From assembly GCA_946222885.1 (NCBI GenBank), contig CAMIAK010000017.1, positions 1-41,147 on the forward strand: a stretch of 41,147 nucleotides of DNA. Direction: 5' to 3'. The notes beneath the pieces were generated by a model that worked only from the letters and a program-made list of their open reading frames with translations, was not told the DNA's origin and did no database searches. This DNA is from an uncultured Nesterenkonia sp. (lineage in GTDB: Bacteria; Actinomycetota; Actinomycetes; Actinomycetales; Micrococcaceae). Positions 31,507 through 41,099 of the stretch are shown one piece after another (within the stretch, counting starts at the first letter, position 1; each line of letters begins with the position of its first letter). The position numbers were made by a program, and so were the translations under genes.

Positions 31507-32643
31507 ATGTCCGAGGAAACGATCCACAAAGGGCTGGCCGGCGTCGTCGCCGACCATACGGCCATCTCCAAGGTGAATCCGGAGACCAATTCGCTGCTCT
31601 ACCGGGGGTACCCCGTCCAGCAGCTCGCCGCCGGGCTGAGCTTCGAAGAGGTGGCTCTGCTGCTGTGGAACGGCGATCTCCCGACACCGGCCGAGCGGGA
31701 TGAGTTCGTGTCCTTCGAGCGCAGCCGCCGGGGACTGGACCCGCGGGTGAAGGCTGCGATCGACCTGCTGCCGGGCGACTGCCATCCCATGGACGTGGGG
31801 CGCACCGCCGTCTCCGTGCTGGGGGCCAACCACCCGCAGGCTGGGAACTCCTCACCGGAGGCGGAGCTGACCAAGGCGAAGGAGCTCTTCGCCGCGTTCC
31901 CGGCGGTGGTCGCCTATGACCAGCGCCGCCGTCGGGGGTTGGAGCCGGTGGAGCCGCGCGAGGACCTGGACTACTCGCAGAACTTCCTCTGGATGACCTT
32001 CGGGGAGGAGGCGGCCCCGGAGGTGGTGGACGCCTTCCGCGTCTCGATGGTCCTCTACGCCGAGCACTCCTTCAACGCCTCCACCTTCACCGCCCGCGTG
32101 GTCACCTCCACGCTCTCCGACCTGCATTCTGCGATCACCGCTGCCATCGGTGCGCTGAAGGGACCGCTGCACGGGGGCGCGAACGAGGCGGTGATGCACA
32201 CCTTCGAGGAGATCGGCATCGACCCGTCCGAGACCCGGGAGCAGGCGGCCGCCCGTGCGAAGTCATGGATGGAGGAGGCCCTCGCCCAGAAGCGGAAGGT
32301 GATGGGCTTCGGCCACCGCGTCTATAAGAACGGTGACTCCCGGGTCCCGACGATGAAGTCGGCGCTGGACGCCATGGTGGACCACTATGGCCGGCATGAG
32401 CTGATGGGCCTCTACGACGGCCTGGAGGCGGCGATGCAGGAGGCCAAGGGCATCAAGCCGAACCTGGATTACCCGGCAGGTCCGACCTATCACCTGATGG
32501 GCTTCGACACCGAGATGTTCACCCCGCTGTTCATCGCCTCCCGGATCACCGGGTGGACGGCCCATATCCGCGAGCAGCGTGCCGACAACTCGCTGATCCG
32601 TCCGCTGAGCGCCTACAACGGACCCGACGAGCGCTCCCTCTGA
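31507..32643 (+). CDS. prpC: 2-methylcitrate synthase
   Basis: A 378-residue citrate-synthase-family enzyme condensing propionyl-CoA with oxaloacetate. Catalytic histidines are in GPLHGGANEAVM and MGFGHRVYK. AGGAGG lies 6 bases before the ATG at 31507; GTG at 31504 is less likely. It is the last prp gene, followed by the second copy of the long hairpin repeat. Confidence 0.95.
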   Translation: MSEETIHKGLAGVVADHTAISKVNPETNSLLYRGYPVQQLAAGLSFEEVALLLWNGDLPTPAERDEFVSFERSRRGLDPRVKAAIDLLPGDCHPMDVGRTAVSVLGANHPQAGNSSPEAELTKAKELFAAFPAVVAYDQRRRRGLEPVEPREDLDYSQNFLWMTFGEEAAPEVVDAFRVSMVLYAEHSFNASTFTARVVTSTLSDLHSAITAAIGALKGPLHGGANEAVMHTFEEIGIDPSETREQAAARAKSWMEEALAQKRKVMGFGHRVYKNGDSRVPTMKSALDAMVDHYGRHELMGLYDGLEAAMQEAKGIKPNLDYPAGPTYHLMGFDTEMFTPLFIASRITGWTAHIREQRADNSLIRPLSAYNGPDERSL

Positions 32644-32645
32644 GC

Positions 32646-32715
32646 GATTCGAGCGGGGTTTTCGCCCTTTTCAGCAGTTTTTGGCGCTCGTAAGGGCGAA
32701 AACCCCGCTCGAATC
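32646..32715. repeat. Long hairpin repeat, copy 2
   Basis: Arms 32646-32669 and 32692-32715 are 24 bases, perfectly complementary, with a 22-base loop. Compared with copy 1, TTTAC/GTAAA in the arms is TTTTC/GAAAA here, a paired change that keeps the stem. The loop starts TTCAGC in both copies. It lies between convergent prpC and xerD. Confidence 0.9.
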
Positions 32716-32723
32716 CTGAGGTT

Positions 32724-33731
32724 TCAGCGGGCCCGGGGATGGGCGGTCACGTACTGCTCCTGCAGGGCCTCGGCGCTGACCTTCGTGTAGATCTGGGTGG
32801 TGGTCACCGAGGCGTGGCCCAGCATCTCCTGGACCAGCCGGATCCCCGCCCCGCCCTCGAGCATATGCGTGGCACAGGAATGCCGGAGGGTGTGCGGGGA
32901 GACCTCCTGCTCGATGCCGGCTGCTGCTGCATGACGCTGCAGGATGGTCCAGGCCGACTGCCGGGAGAGCCGTCCGCCCAGCCTGTTCAGGAACAGCGCC
33001 GGCGAGGGTGCCCGGCGGGTCTTCGACTTCGCCACCGCCTCGGCGAGGGCGGGCCGGCCTGCGGTGAGGTAGTCGCTGATCGCCTTCTGGGCGTAGGTGC
33101 CCACCGGCACCAGGCGCTGTTTGTCCCCCTTGCCGGTGACCCGCACGACGACGAGCTCCTCTGCGCTGTCCTGGTCCCCGATGACGTGGACGTCATCTAC
33201 GTCTAAGGAGACGGCTTCGGTTATGCGGGCTCCGGTGGCGTAGAGGAACTCGAGGAGGGCACGGTCCCGCAGGCCCAGCTCGGTACCGGGACTGGGAGAG
33301 TCAAGCAGGCGCTGGACCTCTTCGACGCTGAGCGCCTTGGGCAGCGTCTCCGCCGGCTTGGGGGCGGAGACCTGCGCCGCCGGGTCGTGGGTGGTCCGGC
33401 CTTCGAGCGCCCAGTGCTTGTGCAGGCCCCGCACCGAGGCGAGGACCCGCGCCAGCGACCGCTCTGCCATGGCGGAGCCGCCGTCCTCCCCGGTGCTGAC
33501 GGTGCGGAGGAACTCTGCGATGAGCGTCTCCTCGATCTGCCGCGGTTCGCGGATCTGCTGCTGGAGCAGGAACGCCCCATAGCGCAGCAGATCGTTGCGG
33601 TAGGAGCTGAGCGTGTTCTCCGAGGACCCCCGCTCGATCCTCAGATGGGTGAGGTAGTCGGTGATCTCGGTCCCGATGGCGGTGGAGGGCACCTCGGCGC
33701 GCAGCCGTCGGTAGCGCTCCCCCACCTCCAT
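32724..33731 (-). CDS. xerD: Tyrosine recombinase XerD
   Basis: A 335-residue recombinase that resolves chromosome dimers at dif. The N-terminal SAM-like domain reads SENTLSSYRNDLLRY. Catalytic residues are Arg in YATGARITE, Lys in TGKGDKQRL, HTLRHSCATH and LGHASVTTTQIYT with the tyrosine. Usual length is about 300, so the true start may be an internal GTG at 33692. It follows pyrG by 27 bases. Confidence 0.93.
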   Translation of the reverse strand: MEVGERYRRLRAEVPSTAIGTEITDYLTHLRIERGSSENTLSSYRNDLLRYGAFLLQQQIREPRQIEETLIAEFLRTVSTGEDGGSAMAERSLARVLASVRGLHKHWALEGRTTHDPAAQVSAPKPAETLPKALSVEEVQRLLDSPSPGTELGLRDRALLEFLYATGARITEAVSLDVDDVHVIGDQDSAEELVVVRVTGKGDKQRLVPVGTYAQKAISDYLTAGRPALAEAVAKSKTRRAPSPALFLNRLGGRLSRQSAWTILQRHAAAAGIEQEVSPHTLRHSCATHMLEGGAGIRLVQEMLGHASVTTTQIYTKVSAEALQEQYVTAHPRAR

Positions 33732-33758
33732 CGGGTCAGGACCTCAGCCCGGACAGGC

Positions 33759-35435
33759 TCAGCCGCGGCGGTCCAGGCCGGCGCCGACCAGCCCGGCGAA
33801 GAGCGGATGCGGACTGGTGGGACGGGACTTCAGCTCCGGGTGAGCCTGTGTGGAGACATAATAGGGGTGCTTCTCCTGGGGAAGCTCCACGAACTCCACC
33901 AGGGTCCCCTCGGGAGAGGTCCCGGAGAAGACCAGACCTGCCTCGGCCAGCTGTTCCCGGTAGGCGTTGTTGACCTCATAGCGGTGGCGGTGGCGCTCGG
34001 AGATCTCCGTGGCCCCGTAGGCCTGGGCCACCACGCTGCCCTCGGACAGGACAGCGTCGTAGGCGCCCAGGCGCATGGTTCCGCCGAGGTCGCCGGCGCC
34101 GTCGACGATGTCCTTCTGCTCCTCCATCGTGGCGATGACCGGGAAGCGGGTGTCCGGATCGAACTCGGTGGAGTTGGCCTCAGAGAGCCCCACCACGTTG
34201 CGGGCGTACTCCATGACCATGGTCTGCAGGCCCAGGCACAGCCCCAAGGTGGGGATGCCGTTCTCTCGGGCGTGGCGCAGGGCACCGATCTTGCCGTCCA
34301 GCCCGCGCACGCCGAAGCCGCCGGGCACGCAGATCGCGTCCACACCCTCGAGCGCCTTGGCCGCCCCCTCCTCGGAGGAGCAGAGGTCGGAGGCCACCCA
34401 GCGGATCTTGGTCTTGGCGTTGTGGGCAAAGCCTCCGGCACGCAGCGCCTCGGTCACCGAGAGATAGGCGTCCGGCAGGTCGATGTACTTGCCGACCAGG
34501 GCCACCTCGACCTCGTGGTCCGGGTGATGGACCACGTTGAGCAGCCGGGACCACTTGGACCAGTCGACGTCTTTGAACTTCAGGTCCAGGGCCTGGACCA
34601 CATAGGCGTCGATGGCCTGCTTGTGCAGGATCCGTGGGATGTCATAGATGCTCGGAGCGTCGGCGCAGTTGATGACGGCGTCCTCGGCCACGTCGCACAT
34701 CCGGGAGATCTTGCCGCGGATGTCCTGGGGCAGCTCGCGGTCGGAGCGCAGCACGATGCCGTCGGGCTGGATGCCGATGGAGCGCAGGGCGGCCACCGAG
34801 TGCTGGGTCGGCTTGGTCTTCAGCTCCTGGGAGGGACCGATGTAGGGAACCAGGGAGACGTGGAGGAAGAAGACGTTCTCCCGGCCGATGTCCTGGCGGA
34901 CCTGGCGTGCCGCCTCCAGGAAGGGCTGGGACTCGATGTCGCCGACGGTGCCGCCGATCTCGGTGATGATCACATCGGGGGCGGACCTGCCCTCCTCAGC
35001 CTCTGCGGGGAGGCGCATGCGGCGCTTGATCTCATCGGTGATGTGCGGGATGACCTGGACGGTGTCGCCGAGGTAGTCGCCGCGACGCTCCTTCTCGATG
35101 ACCGAGGAGTAGACCTGACCGGTGGTGACGTTGTTCAGGCCGTCGAGGTTCTCATCCAGGAATCGCTCATAGTGGCCGATGTCCAGGTCGGTCTCAGCGC
35201 CGTCCTCGGTGACGAAGACCTCACCGTGCTGGAAGGGGTTCATGGTGCCCGGATCCACGTTCAGATAGGGATCGAGCTTCTGCATGACCACTGAGAGACC
35301 CCGCGCGCGGAGCAGGTGCCCCAGGGAGGATGCGGTCAGACCCTTGCCCAGGGAGGAGACGACGCCTCCGGTGACAAAGATCTGCCGAGTAGTAGGGAGG
35401 CTGTTCTGGTTCCGTGTATTGTTTCGCTGCGCCAC
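33759..35435 (-). CDS. pyrG: CTP synthase
   Basis: A 558-residue enzyme making CTP from UTP with glutamine as nitrogen donor. The synthase domain begins FVTGGVVSSLGKGLTASSLG; the glutaminase domain has the GGFGVRG oxyanion segment and the nucleophile in GLCLGLQTMVMEYARN. The start is GTG. It lies 30 bases after recN. Confidence 0.97.
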   Translation of the reverse strand: MAQRNNTRNQNSLPTTRQIFVTGGVVSSLGKGLTASSLGHLLRARGLSVVMQKLDPYLNVDPGTMNPFQHGEVFVTEDGAETDLDIGHYERFLDENLDGLNNVTTGQVYSSVIEKERRGDYLGDTVQVIPHITDEIKRRMRLPAEAEEGRSAPDVIITEIGGTVGDIESQPFLEAARQVRQDIGRENVFFLHVSLVPYIGPSQELKTKPTQHSVAALRSIGIQPDGIVLRSDRELPQDIRGKISRMCDVAEDAVINCADAPSIYDIPRILHKQAIDAYVVQALDLKFKDVDWSKWSRLLNVVHHPDHEVEVALVGKYIDLPDAYLSVTEALRAGGFAHNAKTKIRWVASDLCSSEEGAAKALEGVDAICVPGGFGVRGLDGKIGALRHARENGIPTLGLCLGLQTMVMEYARNVVGLSEANSTEFDPDTRFPVIATMEEQKDIVDGAGDLGGTMRLGAYDAVLSEGSVVAQAYGATEISERHRHRYEVNNAYREQLAEAGLVFSGTSPEGTLVEFVELPQEKHPYYVSTQAHPELKSRPTSPHPLFAGLVGAGLDRRG

Positions 35436-35465
35436 GGGGTTCCATCCTATCAGTCGTGGGGCGTG

Positions 35466-37262
35466 TCAGTGGCGGGCTGCGCCCGCGGCACTGTCCGATG
35501 CGTTGCTGAGCAGCTCGCGCGCATGGGCGCGGGCCGATTCGGAGTCCTCCTGGCCGGCGAGCATGCGGGCCAGCTCGCTGACCCTCTGATCCTCATCCAG
35601 GGAGGTGACGTCTGAGGCGGTGAAGCCCCCGGCCTCCCCCTCCCCTGCGACGGACTCCTTGAACACCCGGATGTGGTTCTGCGCATAGGCGGCGACCTGC
35701 GGCAGGTGGGTCACCACGATCACCTGCACATGCTCGGCCAGCATCGCCAGGCGCTTTCCGATCTGCACGGCGGCCTTGCCGCCGACCCCGGCGTCGACCT
35801 CGTCGAAGATGAAGGTGCCGGTGTCCGTCTTGGCCGCCAGCACGACCTCCAGAGCCAGCATCACGCGGGAGAGCTCACCCCCGGAGGCCCCCTTGCCCAA
35901 CGGCAGCGGGTCCGAGCCGGAGTGCGGGGCCAGCAGCAGCGCCACGGTGTCTGCACCATGGGGCCCGAGCTCCTCGGACGCAGCGACCTCGACCACGATC
36001 CGGGCATGCGGCATGGCCAGGGCTGCGAGCTCGACGCTGACCGCCTCGGCGAGCCGCTCACCGGCCTCCTCGCGGCGACGCCGCAGGTCTCCGGCGTCCT
36101 CCCAGAGCCGGGCCTCCAGCCGCTCCAGCTCTGCGGCGAGCTCCTCGATGCGGTCGGTGTCCGACTGCAGGGTGGACAGCCGGGCGCGGGCCTCCTCCGC
36201 CCAAGCCAGCACCGCGTCGATGTCCGGGCCGTAGAGCCGGATGAGCCGATCCAGGTCTGCGCGGCGCTGATGCACCTCAGCCAGCCGCTCAGGCCCGGAC
36301 TCGTCCAGGCTCGCCGCGTAGACGCCCAGCTGGGAGGCGGCGTCGTTGAGCAGCGAGGAGACCGAGCCGATCTGCTCAGCGATCTCCGCGAGCTCCCGGT
36401 CCTGGTCCTGGACCCCGGAGAGCGCTGCCGCCGCGGCCTCCACCAGTTCGACGGCATGTGGAGCATCCACCGCGGTCTCTGCGGCATCCGGCCCGGAGAG
36501 CGCCTGCTGGGCCGTCCGCGCCGCCTCCCGCAGGGCTTCGACGTTCTCCAGCTTCAGCGACTCTTCCTTGAGCTGTACGTCCTCACCGGGCTGCGGGTCC
36601 GCCTCGTCGATCTGTTCGAGGGCCTGCTGGAGCTGCTCGGCCTCCCGCCGGCGCTCACGCTCATGGGTGGTGATGTCCTCGAGCTCAGCCCGCTTGGCCA
36701 GATAGTCCCGGTAGCCGGCGCGGTATGCCTCCAGCGCGGCGGCGAACTCCTCCCCCGCATAGCGGTCCAGAGCCGCCCGCTGGGCGGAGGCGGACTTCAG
36801 CTGCAGCTGGTCGCTCTGCCCGTGGACGGTGACCAGCGAGGCGCCGATCTCTCCGAGCATCGCCACCGGGACGCTGCGTCCTCCCACGCTGGCGCGGCTG
36901 CGTCCTTTGGCGCTGAGCGCACGGCCCAGCAGCAGCTGGACCTCAGCCGGGGCACCGGAGCATCCCTCCTCCGTCTGCTCATCCTCCGCAGGATCATCGT
37001 CCAGCCAGGCCCCGGCCTCCCGGGCCAGCTCGACGGCGTGATGCCGCGCCCCCACAGAGACCTCGGCGTCCACCGCCGCGCGCTCGGCGCCGCGCCGCAC
37101 AGCGGTCGCCTCGGCCCGGGCGCCCAGCAGCAGTCCCAAGGCGGTGACCACCATGGTCTTGCCGGCACCGGTCTCCCCGGTGACTACGTTGAAGCCGGGA
37201 TGCAGGGGCAGCTCCGCCCGCTCGATGACCCCGAGGTCGCTGATGGTGACGTTCTCGATCAT
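35466..37262 (-). CDS. recN: DNA repair protein RecN
   Basis: A 598-residue SMC-like ATPase acting at double-strand breaks. Walker A is VVTGETGAGKTMVV, two long coiled coils fill the middle, and the C-terminal ABC signature is KGASGGELSRVMLALEVV with FIFDEVDAGVGG. It overlaps nadK by 4 bases (ATGA). No LexA box was noticed directly before it. Confidence 0.96.
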   Translation of the reverse strand: MIENVTISDLGVIERAELPLHPGFNVVTGETGAGKTMVVTALGLLLGARAEATAVRRGAERAAVDAEVSVGARHHAVELAREAGAWLDDDPAEDEQTEEGCSGAPAEVQLLLGRALSAKGRSRASVGGRSVPVAMLGEIGASLVTVHGQSDQLQLKSASAQRAALDRYAGEEFAAALEAYRAGYRDYLAKRAELEDITTHERERRREAEQLQQALEQIDEADPQPGEDVQLKEESLKLENVEALREAARTAQQALSGPDAAETAVDAPHAVELVEAAAAALSGVQDQDRELAEIAEQIGSVSSLLNDAASQLGVYAASLDESGPERLAEVHQRRADLDRLIRLYGPDIDAVLAWAEEARARLSTLQSDTDRIEELAAELERLEARLWEDAGDLRRRREEAGERLAEAVSVELAALAMPHARIVVEVAASEELGPHGADTVALLLAPHSGSDPLPLGKGASGGELSRVMLALEVVLAAKTDTGTFIFDEVDAGVGGKAAVQIGKRLAMLAEHVQVIVVTHLPQVAAYAQNHIRVFKESVAGEGEAGGFTASDVTSLDEDQRVSELARMLAGQEDSESARAHARELLSNASDSAAGAARH

Positions 37263-38212
37263 CCGATCTCCTCCCCCATCGGGTGGGAGACTCTGTTCTC
37301 AGCGTCCACCGGACCGCGCCACCCGGTGGTGGGCAGGTTGAACTTGTCCACCAGACGCTCGGAGAAGGGGGTCTGGTTCACCCGGGCCAGCAGCACAGGG
37401 CGCTCCGAGCGGGTGACCTCCACGCGCGCCCCGGCGGGCAGCTCCAGGGAGCGCCGGCCGTCGCACCAGAGGACGCCGTATTCGTCCTCACGCTGGAGCA
37501 CCTCCACCGCCATGATCGAAGCGGGGTCCACCACCAGCGGGCGGGCGAAGAGGGCGTGGGCTGAGATCGGCACCATGACCAGCGCCTGCACCTCGGGCCA
37601 GACCACCGGCCCGCCGGCGGAGAAGGCGTAGGCGGTGGAGCCGGTCGGCGTCGCCATGACCACACCGTCACAGCCGAAGGCGGAGACCGGCCGGCCGTCG
37701 ATCTCGATGACCAGGTCGATCATCCGTTCGCGGGAATGCTTCTCGATGCTGGCCTCGTTCAGCGCCCAGCTGCTGCCCACATGTTCACCGCCGTGCCAGA
37801 CCTGGACGTCCAGGGCCATGCGGCGCTCCACAGTGTAGGCCTGGTCCACGACCCACTGGACGGAGGCGTCCAGCTCGGTGCGCTCGGACTCGGCGAGGAA
37901 GCCCACATGCCCCAGGTTCACGCCCATCAGCGGCAGGTCCGCCCCGCGCACCAGGTCCGCGGCCCGCAGGATGGAGCCGTCGCCGCCGAGGACCATGCCG
38001 ACCTCACAGCGCTCCAGCGGCACCTCCCGGCCCGCCACGGCGACAGGGGTGTTCTCGAACTCGGCACCCAGCAGCTGGGAGAGAGAGGCGATGTCCTTCT
38101 CCAGCATGACGGGGGTCAGCCCGGCGGAGGCGAGCCTGGTGACGACGGCGGCGGCGGCCTCTACGGCATCGTGGCGGCCCGTATGGGCCAGCACCAGCAC
38201 TTCCCTCGTCAT
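37259..38212 (-). CDS. nadK: NAD kinase
   Basis: A 317-residue kinase making NADP from NAD. It shows the MVLGGDGSILRAADLV motif, GVNLGHVGFLAE and the TPTGSTAYAFSAGGPVV segment. It lies 6 bases after tlyA and is coupled to recN, the order common in Actinobacteria. Confidence 0.96.
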   Translation of the reverse strand: MTREVLVLAHTGRHDAVEAAAAVVTRLASAGLTPVMLEKDIASLSQLLGAEFENTPVAVAGREVPLERCEVGMVLGGDGSILRAADLVRGADLPLMGVNLGHVGFLAESERTELDASVQWVVDQAYTVERRMALDVQVWHGGEHVGSSWALNEASIEKHSRERMIDLVIEIDGRPVSAFGCDGVVMATPTGSTAYAFSAGGPVVWPEVQALVMVPISAHALFARPLVVDPASIMAVEVLQREDEYGVLWCDGRRSLELPAGARVEVTRSERPVLLARVNQTPFSERLVDKFNLPTTGWRGPVDAENRVSHPMGEEIG

Positions 38213-38218
38213 CAGCGG

Positions 38219-39055
38219 CTACTCCTTGTCTCCGAAATCGACGTTCCCCAGCTTACTGTCCACCTCTGACATGACCGCCTGACTCTCCGCGCGGCCCTGC
38301 GGCGGAGGGTTCAGCGGACGGCGCAGATGCAGGAAGAACTCCAGGTTTCCGTCCTGCCCCGCCAACGCGGAGCGGTGCACGGACTCCAGCCCCAGCCCGG
38401 CCCGGACAGCGCTGCCGGCGACGCCGGCCACCGCCTCCCGGCGCAGCGGCGGGCTGGTCACCACCCCGGTGCGCGCCAGCCGTTCCCTCCCCACCTCGAA
38501 CTGGGGCTTGACCATCATGAGCAGGTCACCTCCCGGCTGTGCCTGCCGGGCCAGCGGGGCCATGACCAGCTGCAGGGAGATGAAGGAGAGGTCGGCGACG
38601 ATCAGGTCGAAGGGCGCCCCCAGCCGGCCGGGCTCCAGGTTCCGGAGGTTCAGCCCCTCATGGTTCTCCACCCGGGGGTCCTCGCGCAGGGCTGGAGCCA
38701 GCTGACCATGCCCGACGTCGACGGCGACCACCTGCTCCGCTCCTCTGCTCAGCAGGACCTGGGTGAAGCCTCCGGTGGAGGCGCCGGCGTCGAGGCAGCG
38801 GCGTCCGGCCACGCTCACCGCAGGGCAGGCCTCCAGGGCGCCCAGCAGCTTATGGGCGGCCCGGCTGACCCAGGGATCCTCCCGCTGCAGGGCGATCTCC
38901 TGCTCCGGGAGCACCTTCTGGGCAGGCCGGTCCGCAGGGTGGCCGTCCACTGTCACCGCGCCGGACTGGATGAGCTGGGCGGCGCGGCTCCGTGTGGCCA
39001 CGAGCCCCCGGTCCACCAGGGCCTTGTCCAGGCGGGATCTCTGCACGGGGTCCAC
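38219..39055 (-). CDS. tlyA: TlyA rRNA 2'-O-methyltransferase
   Basis: A 278-residue protein with an N-terminal S4 domain (residues 8-65; RLDKALVDRGLVATRSRAAQ) and an RrmJ-like methyltransferase domain with the SAM site LDAGASTGGFTQVLL. TlyA methylates 16S and 23S rRNA ribose and its loss causes capreomycin resistance in mycobacteria. It lies 3 bases after the small acidic gene. Confidence 0.93.
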   Translation of the reverse strand: MDPVQRSRLDKALVDRGLVATRSRAAQLIQSGAVTVDGHPADRPAQKVLPEQEIALQREDPWVSRAAHKLLGALEACPAVSVAGRRCLDAGASTGGFTQVLLSRGAEQVVAVDVGHGQLAPALREDPRVENHEGLNLRNLEPGRLGAPFDLIVADLSFISLQLVMAPLARQAQPGGDLLMMVKPQFEVGRERLARTGVVTSPPLRREAVAGVAGSAVRAGLGLESVHRSALAGQDGNLEFFLHLRRPLNPPPQGRAESQAVMSEVDSKLGNVDFGDKE

Positions 39056-39058
39056 GTC

Positions 39059-39235
39059 TCAGTCCCGGGCGGTCTCGTCCAGGCGCCTGCTCAGCGTGCG
39101 GTGCAGCTCCTCGGCCTCCTGGATGTGCTGTTCCAAGGATTCGAGGCTCATCTCCCCGGAGTCCTGGGCCACCTCCTGGACAGGCTGCCCGCCGTCAGCT
39201 GCCTGCGGCCCCTGGGGCTCTGCAGTCTGGTTCAT
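39059..39235 (-). CDS. Small acidic protein between the HAD phosphatase and tlyA
   Basis: A 58-residue protein overlapping the HAD gene by 4 bases (ATGA). The N-terminal half is disordered; the second half (MSLESLEQHIQEAEELHRTL) is a likely coiled-coil helix. Its fixed place in a tightly packed operon argues for a real gene. The function is unknown. Confidence 0.7.
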   Translation of the reverse strand: MNQTAEPQGPQAADGGQPVQEVAQDSGEMSLESLEQHIQEAEELHRTLSRRLDETARD

Positions 39236-40050
39236 CGCGGCGGTCCCTCCCGGTGGACCCCGGAGAAGAGGTCGTCCAGGGAGGCGAGGATCCAGCCGGG
39301 CCGCTGCTCCGCCGAAGCCTCTGCCGCAGTCGCCTCGGAATCGATGCCGGTGAGCACCAGGGCGCTGGAGAATCCCGCCCTGTTGCCGCCGAGGATGTCG
39401 GTGTCCAGCCGGTCCCCCACCACGAGGGGCCGGGACAGGCCCAGGGTCTCCGCGGCCTGCTGGAACAGCACGGGCTCCGGTTTGCCCGCGGCCTGTGGCC
39501 GCTTGCCGGTCGCGTAGGTGATCGCGGCGGCCAGGGCGCCGTTGCCCGGGGCGATGCCCTCCCCCCGGGGGATGCTGAGGTCGAGATTGGTGGCGAACCA
39601 TGCCGCGCCGTTGTTGATGGCGTAGGAGGCCTGAGCCAGGTCCTCCCAGCCCAGCCGCGGGTCGAAACCCTGGATGACGGCAGCCGGCTCCTCCGCAGCG
39701 GACTCGACCACGGCGAATCCCGCCTGTTCGACGAGGCCGCGCAGATAGCCGCTGCCGGTCACCAGCACCGCTGCTCCGGCGGGCACGTGGGCCGCCAGCA
39801 GCCGCACGCCGGCCGGGGCGGATCCGTAGACCTCCTCCTCCCGGGCGGGGATCCCCAGCTCGGAGAGGTGCTCTGCGACCGCGGCCGCAGAGCGCGAGGC
39901 GTTGTTGGTCACGAAGGCGCAGGCGACTCCGCGCCGCTTCAGCTCGGTGACCGCCTCCACCGCCCCGGGGACGGCGCCCGCGCCCGCATAGAGGACGCCG
40001 TCGAGGTCGAAGAGCACACCGTCATGGGACTCGATGAGCGCGGCGGTCAT
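39232..40050 (-). CDS. HAD-IIA family phosphatase (NagD-like)
   Basis: A 272-residue HAD hydrolase with motif I FDLDGVLYAG, the TNNASRS motif II region, a C2 cap, and motif III/IV in GKPEPVLFQ and VGDRLDTDILGG. Such enzymes dephosphorylate small phosphates such as glycerol 3-phosphate or nucleotides. It overlaps the TPR gene by one base (TGATG). Confidence 0.9.
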   Translation of the reverse strand: MTAALIESHDGVLFDLDGVLYAGAGAVPGAVEAVTELKRRGVACAFVTNNASRSAAAVAEHLSELGIPAREEEVYGSAPAGVRLLAAHVPAGAAVLVTGSGYLRGLVEQAGFAVVESAAEEPAAVIQGFDPRLGWEDLAQASYAINNGAAWFATNLDLSIPRGEGIAPGNGALAAAITYATGKRPQAAGKPEPVLFQQAAETLGLSRPLVVGDRLDTDILGGNRAGFSSALVLTGIDSEATAAEASAEQRPGWILASLDDLFSGVHREGPPR

Positions 40051-40970
40051 CAGCTCTCCCGGTGCTCAGCGGCGTCGGCAGACTGCCCCTCCGCGGTGCC
40101 GAGCGGACCCTTGCCCAGCAGGTCCTTGACCGTGGGCAGCTCTGCCGGCTCGTCATCGAAGTCCATGATGTCCGGCTCTTCGAAGATCCCCGTCCCCAGT
40201 GCCTTCTCAGCCACCAGACTGCGTTCGCTCCACTTCTGAGCCTCCTCATCCCGTCCGACGGCGGCGAGGGCCTCCGCATAGGCGGTGAACAGACGCGGGG
40301 AGAAGCTGTAGGCACGGTTGATGTCGAGTTCGGGGATCTCCAGAGCGGTGACTGCGGAATTCAGATCCCCCAGGTCCTGATGGGCCCCCGAGAGCACCAT
40401 CGCCAGCTCGGCCCGCACGGGGCCCTTCAGCTGCTGCGCCTCCGGGGACTCACCCAGCTCGATCGCCTTCTGCGGACGCTCCAGGCCTCGCTCACAGTCG
40501 GCCTGGACAGGCAGGTGGGTCTGGTCGCCGCTGATCCGTCGGTAGGTGCGCAGCTCGCGCAGTGCTTCCGCATAGTCCCCTGCCGCATAGGCGGTGAGCC
40601 CCACCGCTTCACGCACGACGGCGAGCCGGCCACCCCTGCGTGAGGCCGCCAGGGCGTGCTCGAAGGCCAGCTGGGGGTCGATGTCCACCAGGCGCCCGGC
40701 CATGACCAGATGCTTGGCGACCCATTTGCGGTTGTTGTCGTTCAGCGTCCCAAGCTGGCCGGCGGCCTCGCGGTCCAGCTCTCTGCCGGTGACGTCCTCG
40801 TCGATCTCCGGGGACTTGTCCCGCTCCTCGCTGTTGGCCCGGCGCATATCGCTCGGATTGCGCGGCGGGCGCTCCCGCTCCGGACGCTCCTCGAAGCGGC
40901 GGGGACGGGAAGATTGCTGGGGGCGACCGCGTCCATGCGGACGGCGCTGACGGGGCGGCTGAGCAGCCAT
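40050..40970 (-). CDS. TPR-like repeat protein
   Basis: A 306-residue protein with a long basic Arg/Pro-rich N-terminus (about residues 1-45), then helical tetratricopeptide-like repeats (DPQLAFEHALAASRRGG, YAAGDYAEALRELRTYRRI, AYAEALAAVGRDEEAQKW) and an acidic C-terminus. It would be a scaffold; partners are unknown. It heads the minus-strand row; GAAGGAG lies about 13 bases upstream. An inverted repeat CTCTCA-N8-TGAGAG (41005-41024) lies further upstream. Confidence 0.85.
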   Translation of the reverse strand: MAAQPPRQRRPHGRGRPQQSSRPRRFEERPERERPPRNPSDMRRANSEERDKSPEIDEDVTGRELDREAAGQLGTLNDNNRKWVAKHLVMAGRLVDIDPQLAFEHALAASRRGGRLAVVREAVGLTAYAAGDYAEALRELRTYRRISGDQTHLPVQADCERGLERPQKAIELGESPEAQQLKGPVRAELAMVLSGAHQDLGDLNSAVTALEIPELDINRAYSFSPRLFTAYAEALAAVGRDEEAQKWSERSLVAEKALGTGIFEEPDIMDFDDEPAELPTVKDLLGKGPLGTAEGQSADAAEHRES

Positions 40971-41040
40971 GAGTGTGTACGTTCTCCTTCTGAGCTTGGA
41001 ATGTCTCTCAGGATACCGTGAGAGGTCTTCCTGTTAACGC

Positions 41041-41090
41041 ACGAAGGCCGAGTCTGAGAATCGCCTTTGATCCTCTGACTCGGCCTTCGT
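41041..41090 (-). terminator. Hairpin ending the rRNA operon
   Basis: The 14-bp perfect inverted repeat ACGAAGGCCGAGTC (41041-41054) and GACTCGGCCTTCGT (41077-41090) lies 9 bases past the 5S rRNA end on the minus strand. No T-run follows, but a long stem after 5S is typical of rRNA terminators. Confidence 0.7.
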
Positions 41091-41099
41091 ATTAATGGA

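Noticed and set aside
33387..35294. 635-codon open frame on the plus strand across xerD and pyrG
   Set aside because: Antisense to two well-supported genes and with no recognisable domain.
35673..37631. 652-codon open frame on the plus strand across recN
   Set aside because: Antisense to recN, whose Walker and ABC signature motifs are intact.
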